Below are positions 54,951 to 63,229 of a stretch of 64,000 bases of DNA, piece after piece. How positions within the stretch are numbered: the first letter of the stretch is position 1; the number at the start of each line of letters is the position of its first letter. Made by a program: the position numbers and the translations under genes. The stretch spans positions 30,743 through 94,742 of the forward strand of contig NZ_FRBP01000008.1 of the NCBI RefSeq assembly GCF_900142645.1, read 5' to 3'. The stretch is from Eubacterium callanderi. Its GTDB lineage: Bacteria > Bacillota > Clostridia > Eubacteriales > Eubacteriaceae. The notes under the pieces are model-generated. The model saw only the letters and a program-made list of their open reading frames with translations. It had not been told where the DNA came from and ran no database searches.

Positions 54951-55820
54951 CTAATGCGCGGAGAATATCGACTTCGCCAGTGCGCCGGATTTGAACAGGG
55001 AGAAACAGAGGATAACGGTATAGGCTGCAAGGGAGAATATCGCGCTGTGCAGATTGTCCGCTATTATCATGTTGTTTACCAGAACCGCGTAAATGCCGAC
55101 GCATATCATAATGAGGAAGCCTTGAAAACCGATAGCGAACAGGGATTTGAGGTAGTTGTTTCCTATCTGCCCCCATTCCCGGTTCGTCATTGTTGCAAAC
55201 GGGATAGGCGATACCGAACAGTAAAGGTAAATCTCTATCATGCGCCCGTAGAGGATAACGGTTATCAGTACGGACATGATTTTCATGCACAAGCTCACAA
55301 GGCTTGTTTCCATGACAAGTAAGAGCAGTTCGGGGATTTCCATAGCGTCAAGCCCGTCCTGCATGGAAGCAAGGGCGGCGGCAACATCAATCTCTGTGCT
55401 GCCGCCGATTACCCCCGCCGCGCCGGAAACAACGTGCTGCGCCATATCGAACACCGCCATAGTGATGTCAAAGGTGTGCGTCACAAGGTAGACTGCCACA
55501 AACGCCTTGAACACCCACTTGAAGAACATGGAAGTGTCAACGTCGTGCATATTGTTCTTTTCCGTTACCATGCTGATAAGCTCATAGCATAGGACGTAGG
55601 TAATGACAAGCCCCGCAATGGGTACGATTACATTCTCACTAAGGGTCTGTATCATGGAGAATATATTTGCGTTCCACCCTTGCGGGGTCTGCCCTACCTC
55701 TGCGGCGATAGTGCCGACTTTCTCGTTTACGTCCCCGAACATAGTTGACAGATTACCGTTTATGGCTCCTATGAGGATTTCCTTTATCCATTCGTTAATC
55801 GCGTCAAGTATGCTCTGCAT
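54951..55820 (-). CDS. VirB6-like multi-spanning channel protein
   Basis: A 289-residue protein with about six membrane helices (around residues 60-80, 95-120, 165-185, 200-220, 235-255, 260-280) and a helical N-terminus (INEWIKEILIGAINGNLSTMFG). It corresponds to the TrbL/VirB6-type inner-membrane part of the mating channel in Tn1549-like elements. It lies 20 bases after the Maff2 gene. Confidence 0.8.
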   Translation of the reverse strand: MQSILDAINEWIKEILIGAINGNLSTMFGDVNEKVGTIAAEVGQTPQGWNANIFSMIQTLSENVIVPIAGLVITYVLCYELISMVTEKNNMHDVDTSMFFKWVFKAFVAVYLVTHTFDITMAVFDMAQHVVSGAAGVIGGSTEIDVAAALASMQDGLDAMEIPELLLLVMETSLVSLCMKIMSVLITVILYGRMIEIYLYCSVSPIPFATMTNREWGQIGNNYLKSLFAIGFQGFLIMICVGIYAVLVNNMIIADNLHSAIFSLAAYTVILCFSLFKSGALAKSIFSAH

Positions 55821-55839
55821 AAGCCTTTACCCGCGCTTC

Positions 55840-56055
55840 TTAACCGAACAAGCCGGAAAGCAGCGGTACAAGGGTCATGCCGATAAGGGCAACGCCGCCG
55901 CCCGCCATAAGCTGCTTCATGCCCTGGCTCTTCGCGCCCGGATTGTCGTTGCCGTAGCCCTCCATGAGATTGATAACGCCCCAGATACCAAGCCCGGCTC
56001 CAAGTGCTACAACAAGGGTCTGCAAAACGTCTACTGCGCTATTGAAAAATGCCAT
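55840..56055 (-). CDS. Maff2-family small membrane protein
   Basis: Start at ATG 56055 behind AGAAAGGATTTATTT. The 71-residue product has two membrane helices with VVALGAGLGIWGVINLMEGYGNDNPGAKSQGMKQLMAGGG, the Maff2 family, thought to be a pilin-like VirB2 analogue in Gram-positive transfer systems. It is always seen next to the VirB6-like gene. Confidence 0.85.
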   Translation of the reverse strand: MAFFNSAVDVLQTLVVALGAGLGIWGVINLMEGYGNDNPGAKSQGMKQLMAGGGVALIGMTLVPLLSGLFG

Positions 56056-56472
56056 AAATAAATCCTTTCTGCCGCGTCTGCGGCTGTCCGGCAAGCGGAC
56101 AAAAGGCGGTCAGCGTATGCCGCCGCATAAAAAAACCGCCCTCTGGTAAAGGCGGCTGTCCCCGCGCTGCGTAAGTTCTGCGGCGCGGCGGTATTCAGTT
56201 GTAGGGGGGTGCGGCTCCTGCCGCTGTGTGCTGCGCCGGAAAGTAGGGGCGCGTATCATGTAGCCGATATTGATATATGTGATTGCTTCGATTCCTCCTT
56301 TCGGTGTCCCGCTGTGCTGCCGGACGGGTATTATTCAGACTTGCGGGAAGTGAATAGCTTGCATAGCAAGGTGTTCGCTTCCCGCAAGTTCACAAAGGGG
56401 TAGCTGCCGCAAGGCAGCGTAGGGGAAGTGTAGCTTCCCCTGTCCCCCCCTCCCCGGCGGTCTGCCATGCTG
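56056..56472 (-). other. Structured non-coding stretch inside the transfer operon
   Basis: No supported gene in 417 bases. It contains a hairpin with AAAAAACCGCC ... GGCGG arms and a T run (about 56128-56155), a 12-base perfect inverted repeat ACTTGCGGGAAG/CTTCCCGCAAGT (56339-56350 and 56378-56389) with inner pairing CTTGC/GCAAG, and several CCTT/AAGG stem candidates near 56400-56445. It could be a processing site or attenuator between coupling-protein and channel genes. Confidence 0.5.
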
Positions 56473-56643
56473 TCACTGTTGAGGGATAAGCCCCCGGCGC
56501 GTGACATACTCCGTTGCAAAACGGCGGTGTTCCGCTTCCTTTTCCCGCCAATACTCCCATAATGCAGCGTCGGCGGCTTCCGCAACATTCATTAAAAACC
56601 GTTCAAGCTGCTTTTGTTTTTCCTCTGCGCTACGTTTCCTCAT
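56473..56643 (-). CDS. Small helical protein overlapping the TraG end (56 aa)
   Basis: Start at ATG 56643 with GGAGGACGCAGACC upstream, inside the last codons of the coupling-protein gene. The product is a charged helix (KQKQLERFLMNVAEAADAALWEYWREKEAEHRR). Family unknown. The coupling and good ribosome site make it credible. Confidence 0.6.
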   Translation of the reverse strand: MRKRSAEEKQKQLERFLMNVAEAADAALWEYWREKEAEHRRFATEYVTRRGLIPQQ

Positions 56644-58438
56644 GGTCTGCGTCCTCCTGTAAGTCTGCTGCGTCAATCTCGTAATAGTCAAAAACCTCGT
56701 CGGGCTTGACAATGGCGGGGCGGCGTTTAAGGTGCTTTTCCATGTCAAAGGCGTTCTTCGGGTCTGCGTCGGATAGGTACTTGTATTTCGGGTGTTTCGT
56801 TATGTCGAATTTGTCCGAAAAGAACGGGCGCACCCCGCGTAGCTGCAAGATACATTTCCCTCCGTCCATGACTGCGATTTCATCTTCCGTCATAAGCTGC
56901 TTTCCCAATTTCTGATAGTTCAGCCCATGCGAAAGCTCCCGCCCCCTTGTTTCGGAAGTGTTGAAGCTGTCTATCGTTTCCTTGCCTAAAATCTCCGATA
57001 TTTCTTTGAGCGTGGTTTTTTCCTTGCCGCCCAAGAAAAGCGTGGTGTCGCAGTTGCCGACTATGGTATCGGCGTTGTCCTTGTAGATTGCCTTTAGCTG
57101 TGACTGGCTCTGCAAGATGATTGACGCGGAGATTTCCCGGCTCCGTATGGTTGCGATTAGTTTCTCAAATTTGGGGATTTGCCCGATATTCGCAAATTCA
57201 TCAAGTAAGCACCGTACATGGACGGGAAGCCGCCCGCCGTATTCATCATCTGCTTTGTCGCACAAGAGGTTGAATAGCTGTGTGTAGAGAATACTCACGA
57301 CAAAGTTAAAGGTGTCGTCGGTGTCGCTGATAATCACGAAAAGGGCGGTCTTTCTGTCACCTATGGTGTCAAGCTCCATTTCGTCGGTTTCCATAAGCTC
57401 CCGCAGCTCCTTAATGTCGAATGGGGCTAACCTCGCGCCGCATGAGATAAGTATGCTTTTTGCGGTCTTGCCCGCCGCCAGTTTGTATTTTTTGTACTGC
57501 TTGACTGCAAAATGTTCCGGGTCTTTTTCTTCCAGACGTTCAAACATGAGGTCAACCGGGTTCTGGAAATCCTCGTCGTCCTCGCGGGCTTCCGACGCAT
57601 TTATCATTTCAAGCAGCGTCGTGAAGTTCTTCTCGTCCTCTGGGGCTTCATACCAGATATAGCCGATTAGTGCGGTGTAGTAGAGCTTTTCCGCTTTCAC
57701 CCAGAAATCCTCGCCGGATTTTTCCCCGTCGCCTTTGGTGTTGGCGATAATGGTATTGACTAATTTCAAAATGTCCTTTTCGCTCCGCAGATAGGCAAAG
57801 GGATTGTATTTCATGGATTTTTTGAAGTTAATCGTATTTAGCACTTTGATACGGTATTTGTACCGCTGCAACATTTTCCCGGTTTCCAAAATCAGTGTTC
57901 CTTTCGGGTCAGTGACGATATACGACGTTGGAAAATCCTTTGACGTACATTGCATGAGCGACGGTTTCACAAAGAACCGGGTCTTGCCGCTGCCGGAACC
58001 GCCGATTACAAGAATATTTTTGTTTCTTGCGTATTTCGGCTGCTTCGGGCGGCTGTTCATGGTGAGCCGTTCCGTCTGCGTTAAGGGGATATTGTTCTCA
58101 AATACCGGGTCTGTGTACGGCTTTATGTCGTCAGCCCCGCCCCAACGCGCCGAACCGTATTCTGTCCCGCGGCGGTATTTCTTCGCGTTCTTGCCTTTGG
58201 TGTAGATAATCAGCCGGACAATGACCGCCCCCGCAATGCCGATAAGTAAGTCTGCCGGGTGGAAGCTCGGCGCGATACTGGAAAAGGCGGTGGTAAAACC
58301 GTCCCCAAGATGTAGCAGCTTTGCGCTTGCGTCCGCGCCGGGGGATAGACGGACAGCCGCGCCCACTTTATCAAAGAGCCAGACAAAGAGCAGATACGGG
58401 AGATTTAGGATAAGCAGCTTCTTGATTTCCGGCTTCAT
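56630..58438 (-). CDS. traG: VirD4/TraG-type coupling protein
   Basis: A 602-residue coupling ATPase with two N-terminal membrane segments (about 10-25 and 63-80), Walker A GGSGSGKT (146-153), Walker B CLLDEFANIGQIP and SLILQSQSQLKAIY. It selects the relaxase-DNA complex and passes it to the channel. It is preceded by PcfB, its usual partner, with a four-base overlap. Confidence 0.95.
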   Translation of the reverse strand: MKPEIKKLLILNLPYLLFVWLFDKVGAAVRLSPGADASAKLLHLGDGFTTAFSSIAPSFHPADLLIGIAGAVIVRLIIYTKGKNAKKYRRGTEYGSARWGGADDIKPYTDPVFENNIPLTQTERLTMNSRPKQPKYARNKNILVIGGSGSGKTRFFVKPSLMQCTSKDFPTSYIVTDPKGTLILETGKMLQRYKYRIKVLNTINFKKSMKYNPFAYLRSEKDILKLVNTIIANTKGDGEKSGEDFWVKAEKLYYTALIGYIWYEAPEDEKNFTTLLEMINASEAREDDEDFQNPVDLMFERLEEKDPEHFAVKQYKKYKLAAGKTAKSILISCGARLAPFDIKELRELMETDEMELDTIGDRKTALFVIISDTDDTFNFVVSILYTQLFNLLCDKADDEYGGRLPVHVRCLLDEFANIGQIPKFEKLIATIRSREISASIILQSQSQLKAIYKDNADTIVGNCDTTLFLGGKEKTTLKEISEILGKETIDSFNTSETRGRELSHGLNYQKLGKQLMTEDEIAVMDGGKCILQLRGVRPFFSDKFDITKHPKYKYLSDADPKNAFDMEKHLKRRPAIVKPDEVFDYYEIDAADLQEDADHEET

Positions 58439-58911
58439 AGCGATACCTCCCTGTCCTTGTTCTTGACCTTTGCCCGTTCCGCGTTCTTGCCCTGTGCGGC
58501 TTCTTTGAGCGTAGAGAGCAGCTTTCGGATAGAGGGCTTTTTCTCCTGTGTCAGCTTCTTTGCGGAAAACTCCTTAAAGGCTGCGGTCAGCACGTCCGCG
58601 TCCCGCCCCTTGAAAAAAACCAGATAGCGGGGCGGGCTTTCCGTTGCGTCCTTTTTCAGCGCAAAGTCGATACCGTACTTTTTCGCCGTACTCTCAAAGG
58701 CTTTGATATTGCCCTCGGTAATCTCAATGTTGGAAACGCCCGCGTTCTGCTTCATAAGCTGCTTTAAGCTCTGCTTTCCCTGTGGCGGTTTTGCAAGCTG
58801 CTTTTTGCCCTTTGACAGTATGGCTTTCATTGCCTTTTGGAGCGTCTGGGCGGTCAGCTTCCCGGTCTTGATGTAAAGGGCTATGGTCTTTTCGTTTACT
58901 TCGTCCTGCAA
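58435..58911 (-). CDS. pcfB: PcfB-family protein with PSIR tail
   Basis: A 158-residue protein beginning MQDEVNEKTIALYIKTGKLTAQTL, the PcfB signature, with a helical core and SNIEITEGNIKAFESTAKKYGIDFALKKD. PcfB links the relaxosome to the coupling protein. The C-terminal tail KKPSIRKLLSTLKEAAQ is basic and resembles the tails at 40891 and 41848. It overlaps the TraG start. Confidence 0.9.
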   Translation of the reverse strand: MQDEVNEKTIALYIKTGKLTAQTLQKAMKAILSKGKKQLAKPPQGKQSLKQLMKQNAGVSNIEITEGNIKAFESTAKKYGIDFALKKDATESPPRYLVFFKGRDADVLTAAFKEFSAKKLTQEKKPSIRKLLSTLKEAAQGKNAERAKVKNKDREVSL

Positions 58912-58952
58912 TTCCTCGCGTCCTCCTTTCGCGTTTCTTTATGGGGCGGCGG

Positions 58953-59174
58953 TCAGATACGCACCCGCAGCCCGTTCAAGTCCTCGGCTCTGATACCCAC
59001 AAGATACCAGTTGTCGCCGTACTCAATCCGGGTCGGCTTCCACTTGCCCCGCACGAATACGTCAAAGCACTCACCGCAATGCAAGCCCCCGTAGTAGCTG
59101 TTTAAGTCAAAGCGAATGTCGTAACGGTCGGTGCGCTCGTCAAATACCAATGCTCCTGTCATTTTCTGTGCCAT
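58953..59174 (-). CDS. DUF5348-family small protein
   Basis: A 73-residue protein behind AAAGGAGGATTTTATT. The pattern TGALVFDERTDRYDIRF...GLHCGECFDVFVRGKWKPTRIEY matches DUF5348, common in conjugative elements. Its function is unknown; the fold looks like a small beta-barrel. Confidence 0.75.
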   Translation of the reverse strand: MAQKMTGALVFDERTDRYDIRFDLNSYYGGLHCGECFDVFVRGKWKPTRIEYGDNWYLVGIRAEDLNGLRVRI

Positions 59175-59197
59175 AATAAAATCCTCCTTTTGTTGTT

Positions 59198-60181
59198 TTA
59201 CAGGCTTTCGCCCGGTTTGAATGAATAATAGTCCGGGTCGCCGTACTGCGGCTTCTTCGGTGACAGTGCGCCGCTTGCCATGTCATGGGCGACAAGGGAA
59301 GTGTAATAATTGCCGATAGTGGACGGGGCGTTGAAAAGGGCTGCTTTCAGATATTGCTTGATGTTGCGGATTTTCGTTGTGTTCTCCCGCATACAGTCAA
59401 GCACAAAGCGGATATGCTCGCCGTCCAGTTTCATAAACTTAGATTTCACAAGCTCTGCCGGGTAGTCGTCCCCCGCAATCCGTACCCGCTTTCTGGCGGT
59501 GCATACGGTTTCAAGCATGAGGTCTACAATCTCGTCCAGCCTGTCCCCGTCAAACTTCATGTCCTGTTTGAGAATGTGGTAGTCGATATTGTCCTTGATG
59601 ATTTCCCGGTATATATCAACTGCGCTCTGTGCTGCCGCTTCCGTTCCTTTCCGTTCCGGCGGCGTAGCCGCTTCTCTGCAAGGAGAGGGGTTAGGGGAAA
59701 GGATAGGAATGGAATGGGTACTTGATAAATCTGTATTTGATTTTTCTTTTTTTGGTAAGTCAGTTCTTTGTATATCTTTATTTAATTGCGTTGGATTTTC
59801 CAACGTAGGTTTTTCCAATGTTGGTTTTTCCTGCGTTGGATTATCCAATGTTGGATTTTCCAATGTAGGTAAATCCGGCGTAGGCGGCTGCGGCTGCTCG
59901 AATATCACATAGTCCGCGCCCCGCAAGCGTCCTTTCTCGTCGCGCTCCCTTGACCGAACGATATACCCGGCGCGTTCAAGCTCCTTAATGGCTTCGCGGA
60001 TAGCGTCTATCTTCTCCCGGTTGATAAGGGATAAGCCTTTCAAGGTGTAGTCCCAATCTTCGGGGAGTGACAGCATTTGCGACAACAGCCCTTTTGCCTT
60101 TAAGGAAAGCTCCTTGTTGCGTAGGTGGTGGTTGCTCATTACGGTGTAGCCCTTGTTCCGTTCCACTCTGAAAACTGCCAT
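59198..60181 (-). CDS. Replication initiator/helix-turn-helix protein of the inner element
   Basis: A 327-residue protein. Residues 1-110 carry the winged-helix pattern NKGYTVMSNHHLRNKELSLKAKGLLSQMLSLPEDWDYTLKGL, seen in DnaD/RepA-like replisome organisers of mobile elements. A low-complexity stretch follows with repeats of LENPT/LEKPT (about residues 120-150). The C-terminal 120 residues are helical (DUF6017-like). It is the first gene of the leftward transfer operon and lies 29 bases from the 112-bp element copy 2, which could be its origin or operator. Confidence 0.75.
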   Translation of the reverse strand: MAVFRVERNKGYTVMSNHHLRNKELSLKAKGLLSQMLSLPEDWDYTLKGLSLINREKIDAIREAIKELERAGYIVRSRERDEKGRLRGADYVIFEQPQPPTPDLPTLENPTLDNPTQEKPTLEKPTLENPTQLNKDIQRTDLPKKEKSNTDLSSTHSIPILSPNPSPCREAATPPERKGTEAAAQSAVDIYREIIKDNIDYHILKQDMKFDGDRLDEIVDLMLETVCTARKRVRIAGDDYPAELVKSKFMKLDGEHIRFVLDCMRENTTKIRNIKQYLKAALFNAPSTIGNYYTSLVAHDMASGALSPKKPQYGDPDYYSFKPGESL

Positions 60182-60209
60182 AGTAAATCACTCCTTTTGC
60201 TGTGGATTT

Positions 60210-60321
60210 GTTACGCAGTAGAAGCGCGGTTTCGGGGGATAAGGTATAAATCCCTTGCCGCGCCAGATACGCGCCCGCAAAATCGCTTGTAGCAAGGCTT
60301 TTTCTGCCCCTACTGCGTAAC
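60210..60321 (+). repeat. 112-bp palindrome-bounded element, copy 2
   Basis: Ends GTTACGCAGTAG (60210-60221) and CTACTGCGTAAC (60310-60321) are identical to copy 1 at 40220-40331, with the same 112-base length and orientation. It lies directly upstream of the replication initiator gene and 160 bases from the right end of the inner element. The internal sequence differs but keeps GGTATAAA. Confidence 0.8.
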
Positions 60322-60334
60322 AAAGGGCATAAAA

Positions 60335-60380
60335 AAGCGGCGTTCCTGTTCTCCCATGTAGAGAGTAAGAAACGCCGCTT
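60335..60380 (-). terminator. Terminator near the right end of the inner element
   Basis: AAGCGGCGTT (60335-60344) and AACGCCGCTT (60371-60380) form perfect ten-base arms, with six Ts on the minus strand after them. It would stop leftward transcription entering the inner element from its right end. Confidence 0.75.
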
Positions 60381-60459
60381 CTGCGTCGTATTCAGTTTTT
60401 AGTACAATACCCTGCTTGTCCGTCGCTCGAAAAACCTTGATTTTCCAGTGTTTTCAAAA

Positions 60460-60471
60460 GTATCGTTATCT
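60460..60471 (-). repeat. Right terminal inverted repeat of the inner element
   Basis: GTATCGTTATCT is the exact complement of AGATAACGATAC at 32298-32309. It ends nine bases before the TTT shared by both junctions. Confidence 0.85.
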
Positions 60472-60484
60472 AACGTCAGCTTTC

Positions 60485-62206
60485 CAAAGACCAAGTTTCC
60501 AGAACATGATTAAGGACATTGAAAGCGGTCTGATAAACTGCGTTATCACGAAAGATTTATCTCGTCTGGGGAGGAACTATCTTGATTGCGGACTGTATCT
60601 GGAAGTGTTTTTCCCAGAGCATAATGTGAGGTATATAGCGGTCAATGACGGCGTGGACACGCTCAATAAATCCGCTATGGACATCACGCCTTTCCGCAAC
60701 ATCCTAAACGAAATGTATTCCGCCGATGTGTCGGTCAAGATAAAATCGGCGTACCGAGCGAGGTTTCAGCAGGGGAAATTCATGGGGACGACAGCACCAT
60801 ACGGTTACGTCAAAGACCCCGCCGACCACAACCATCTGCTGATAGATGACAAAGTTGCCCATGTGGTAAGGGAAATATTTGACCTTGCGTTAGCGGGCAA
60901 CGGAATCGCCAAAATCCGCAAGCACATCAACAAACAGCATATCTTACGCCCCGCCGCTTATGCGGCGGAGCAGGGGGCAACAGGCTATGAGAGGTATTTT
61001 GAGGAGAATGAGGAGAACCGTTATATTTGGAGCGAGAACAGCGTAAGGGGCATTTTAAGAAGCCCGATATATGCGGGAAACCTTGCAGGCTACAAGCGGA
61101 TTGCCGCCAACATGAAAAGCAAGAAACGCCCCTCTAAGCTGCCCGAAGAATGGGAAGTGATACCAGACACCCATGAGGGGATAGTCACGCAGGAGGAATT
61201 TGATACCGTACAGCAGCTTATTACAAGCCGCAGATTACCAGAAAACAAGGGCGGCTTTGAGAACATCTTTGCAGGCGTTATTAAGTGTGCGGACTGCGGC
61301 TATGCGATGCGGGCTATGAGTGCCAACAGGAGGAAACGCCCCGACATCATCGACTGCGTACAATATTCCTGCAATAATTATGGCAGATACGGTAATATCA
61401 TGTGTACCGCACACAGCATTGAAGCGAGGGACTTGTTCAACGCTGTCCTCACCGACATCAACCGATTTGCGGATATGGCAGTCAATGATGAAAAGGCAGT
61501 GAGGGCGATTGAAAAGCGGCTCACGGAAACAGACCAGAGCAAGGCAAAGGCACTGGAAAAGGAGCAAAGAAAACTGAACAAACGCCTTGCAGAACTGGAC
61601 AGGCTGTTTTCCTCACTCTATGAAGATAAGGTGATGGAGCGTATTACCGAGCGGAATTTTGAGATGATGTCGGGAAAATACCAGAAAGAACAGCTTGAAA
61701 TTGAAGCAAGGCTGAAAGAGGTAACGGAAACGCTCAGCGACAGCTATGAGAAGACGCAGGGTGTCCGTGATTTCCTCTCCCTAATCCGCAACTATCAAGG
61801 CATTAAGGAACTGGACGCAACCATCATAAACGCACTTATAGACAAGATACTTGTTTCGGAACGTGAGAAACTTACAGACGGAATGGTGCGGCAGGAAATC
61901 AAGATTTATTATAAATTCATCGGCTTTGTCGGTGAATTACATATCACACCGACAAAGCGGTGGACTGCGTTAAAGCCTAAGAATTGTACGGTGTGCGGTG
62001 TTGAATATGTTCCCCGCTCTGGCATATCGAAGTATTGTCCTGCTTGTGCCAAGAAGATACAGAGGGAGAAATCAAACGAGAGCAAACGCAGGAGCAGGGA
62101 GCGAAACAGACAGGCATGTATTGAACTGTCCGCAAAAAATGACCGACTGATTTGGAACAGCAGGAAGGGCGCATTGTCCGACAGGGAAATCAATATGAGG
62201 AAGTGA
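60485..62206 (+). pseudogene. tnpX: C-terminal part of the middle element's large serine recombinase
   Basis: Continues the recombinase begun at 32097, from QRPSFQNM through [20 protein letters not shown], the Recombinase domain, the zinc ribbon CADCGYAMRAM and a long coiled coil to a second C-terminal zinc-type motif (CTVCGVEYVPRSGISKYCPACAK). The frame crosses the element's right end at 62155 and ends at 62206, so the last 17 codons are target sequence. After excision those codons would be replaced by left-end DNA. A DNA-bound start at 60416 is not needed; the real start is across the inner element. Confidence 0.9.
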
Positions 62207-63084
62207 ACGTATACCGCTATATCACGGAGGGCACCTTTGACGCGTACAGCTGGCAGGTCATTGAGCAGAAACAACAATTCATCAGCCAGATCATGACGAG
62301 CCGTTCACCGGCCCGGAGCATTGAAGATGTTGATCTCCAGACATTGAATTATGCAGAAATAAAAGCCCTGGCTACCAGCAACCCTTTAGTAAAAGAAAAA
62401 ATGGAGCTGGAGATCCGGCTGACCGAACTGAACACAATGAAAGCAGCATACCGGAATCAAAAGTATGAAATGGAGCATAATCTGGCAAAGGTTTATCCTA
62501 AACGCCAGGCAGCTTTAACCGCACGACAGAAAAATATCGAGCGTGACCACGGCCTTTTTCTGGAACAGAAAGTGTCAATGGGCAGCAAATTTAAACTGAA
62601 TGTGAATGGCCATGATTACTTTAATCCTGAGGAAGCCGGAAAAGCCTTTCAAAAAGCGCATTATGAGCTTTTAGGCGTGGGGCAGCTGGAAAAGAAGATT
62701 GCGGAGTATTGTGGTCTGGATATTTATGTGAAGTACGATTTTGAGGCCGAAAAACGGGAAATGACGATCCGAACAAAACATGGATCATTTTATAAATACG
62801 ACTTTGGCCGAAGCGCAGCTGCTGCAATTACAGCCCTGGACAAAGTTGATGATTTTTTTGTTGATCAAAAAAAGGAAATTAATGACGCAATGGTTAGCCT
62901 TGAAAAGCAAATTGAGGATGCCAGTCAGTTACTGGATACACCTTTTGGTTATGAGGAGGAACTTGAGGAAAAAAATGAGCGGTTAAAGGAAGTAATGATT
63001 GAACTCTTTGATAATGAGGTAAATAATAAAGAGATAGAAGACATAAGATTTTCCAGTATTGAAGATAGTGAAGAAGAGCGTTAA
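62155..63084 (+). pseudogene. C-terminal part of the outer methylase-helicase gene
   Basis: Begins at helicase motif VI (EQQEGRIVRQGNQ) and continues the frame broken at 22957. It contains VYRYITEGTFDAYSWQVIEQKQQFISQIM, typical of the SNF2-like proteins of conjugative elements, and a coiled-coil tail. The protein ends SIEDSEEER. The original gene would run from 15837 to 63084 once the middle element and the eight-base frameshift were removed. The apparent TTG start at 62152 is not a natural start, so this piece is probably not translated alone. Confidence 0.85.
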
Positions 63085-63229
63085 CGTTGTAAAGTCTTGA
63101 TTAAAATGGTAAAATTTTAGTACAGAAAAAGATGAGTATAGAAATAATCGTGTAAATCAGATATATAGGCACAACGATACGGATAAAACGAACAAATACT
63201 ATAAAAAATGACGATTGGAGGTGAGGAAT

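Noticed and set aside
60416-60484. Apparent start of the recombinase C-terminal part at 60416
   Set aside because: These codons lie in the right end of the inner element, not in the recombinase gene. The true N-terminus is at 32097-32288.
62152-62154. TTG start for the helicase C-terminal piece
   Set aside because: The TTG belongs to the end of the middle element. The piece is the tail of the gene interrupted at 22957.
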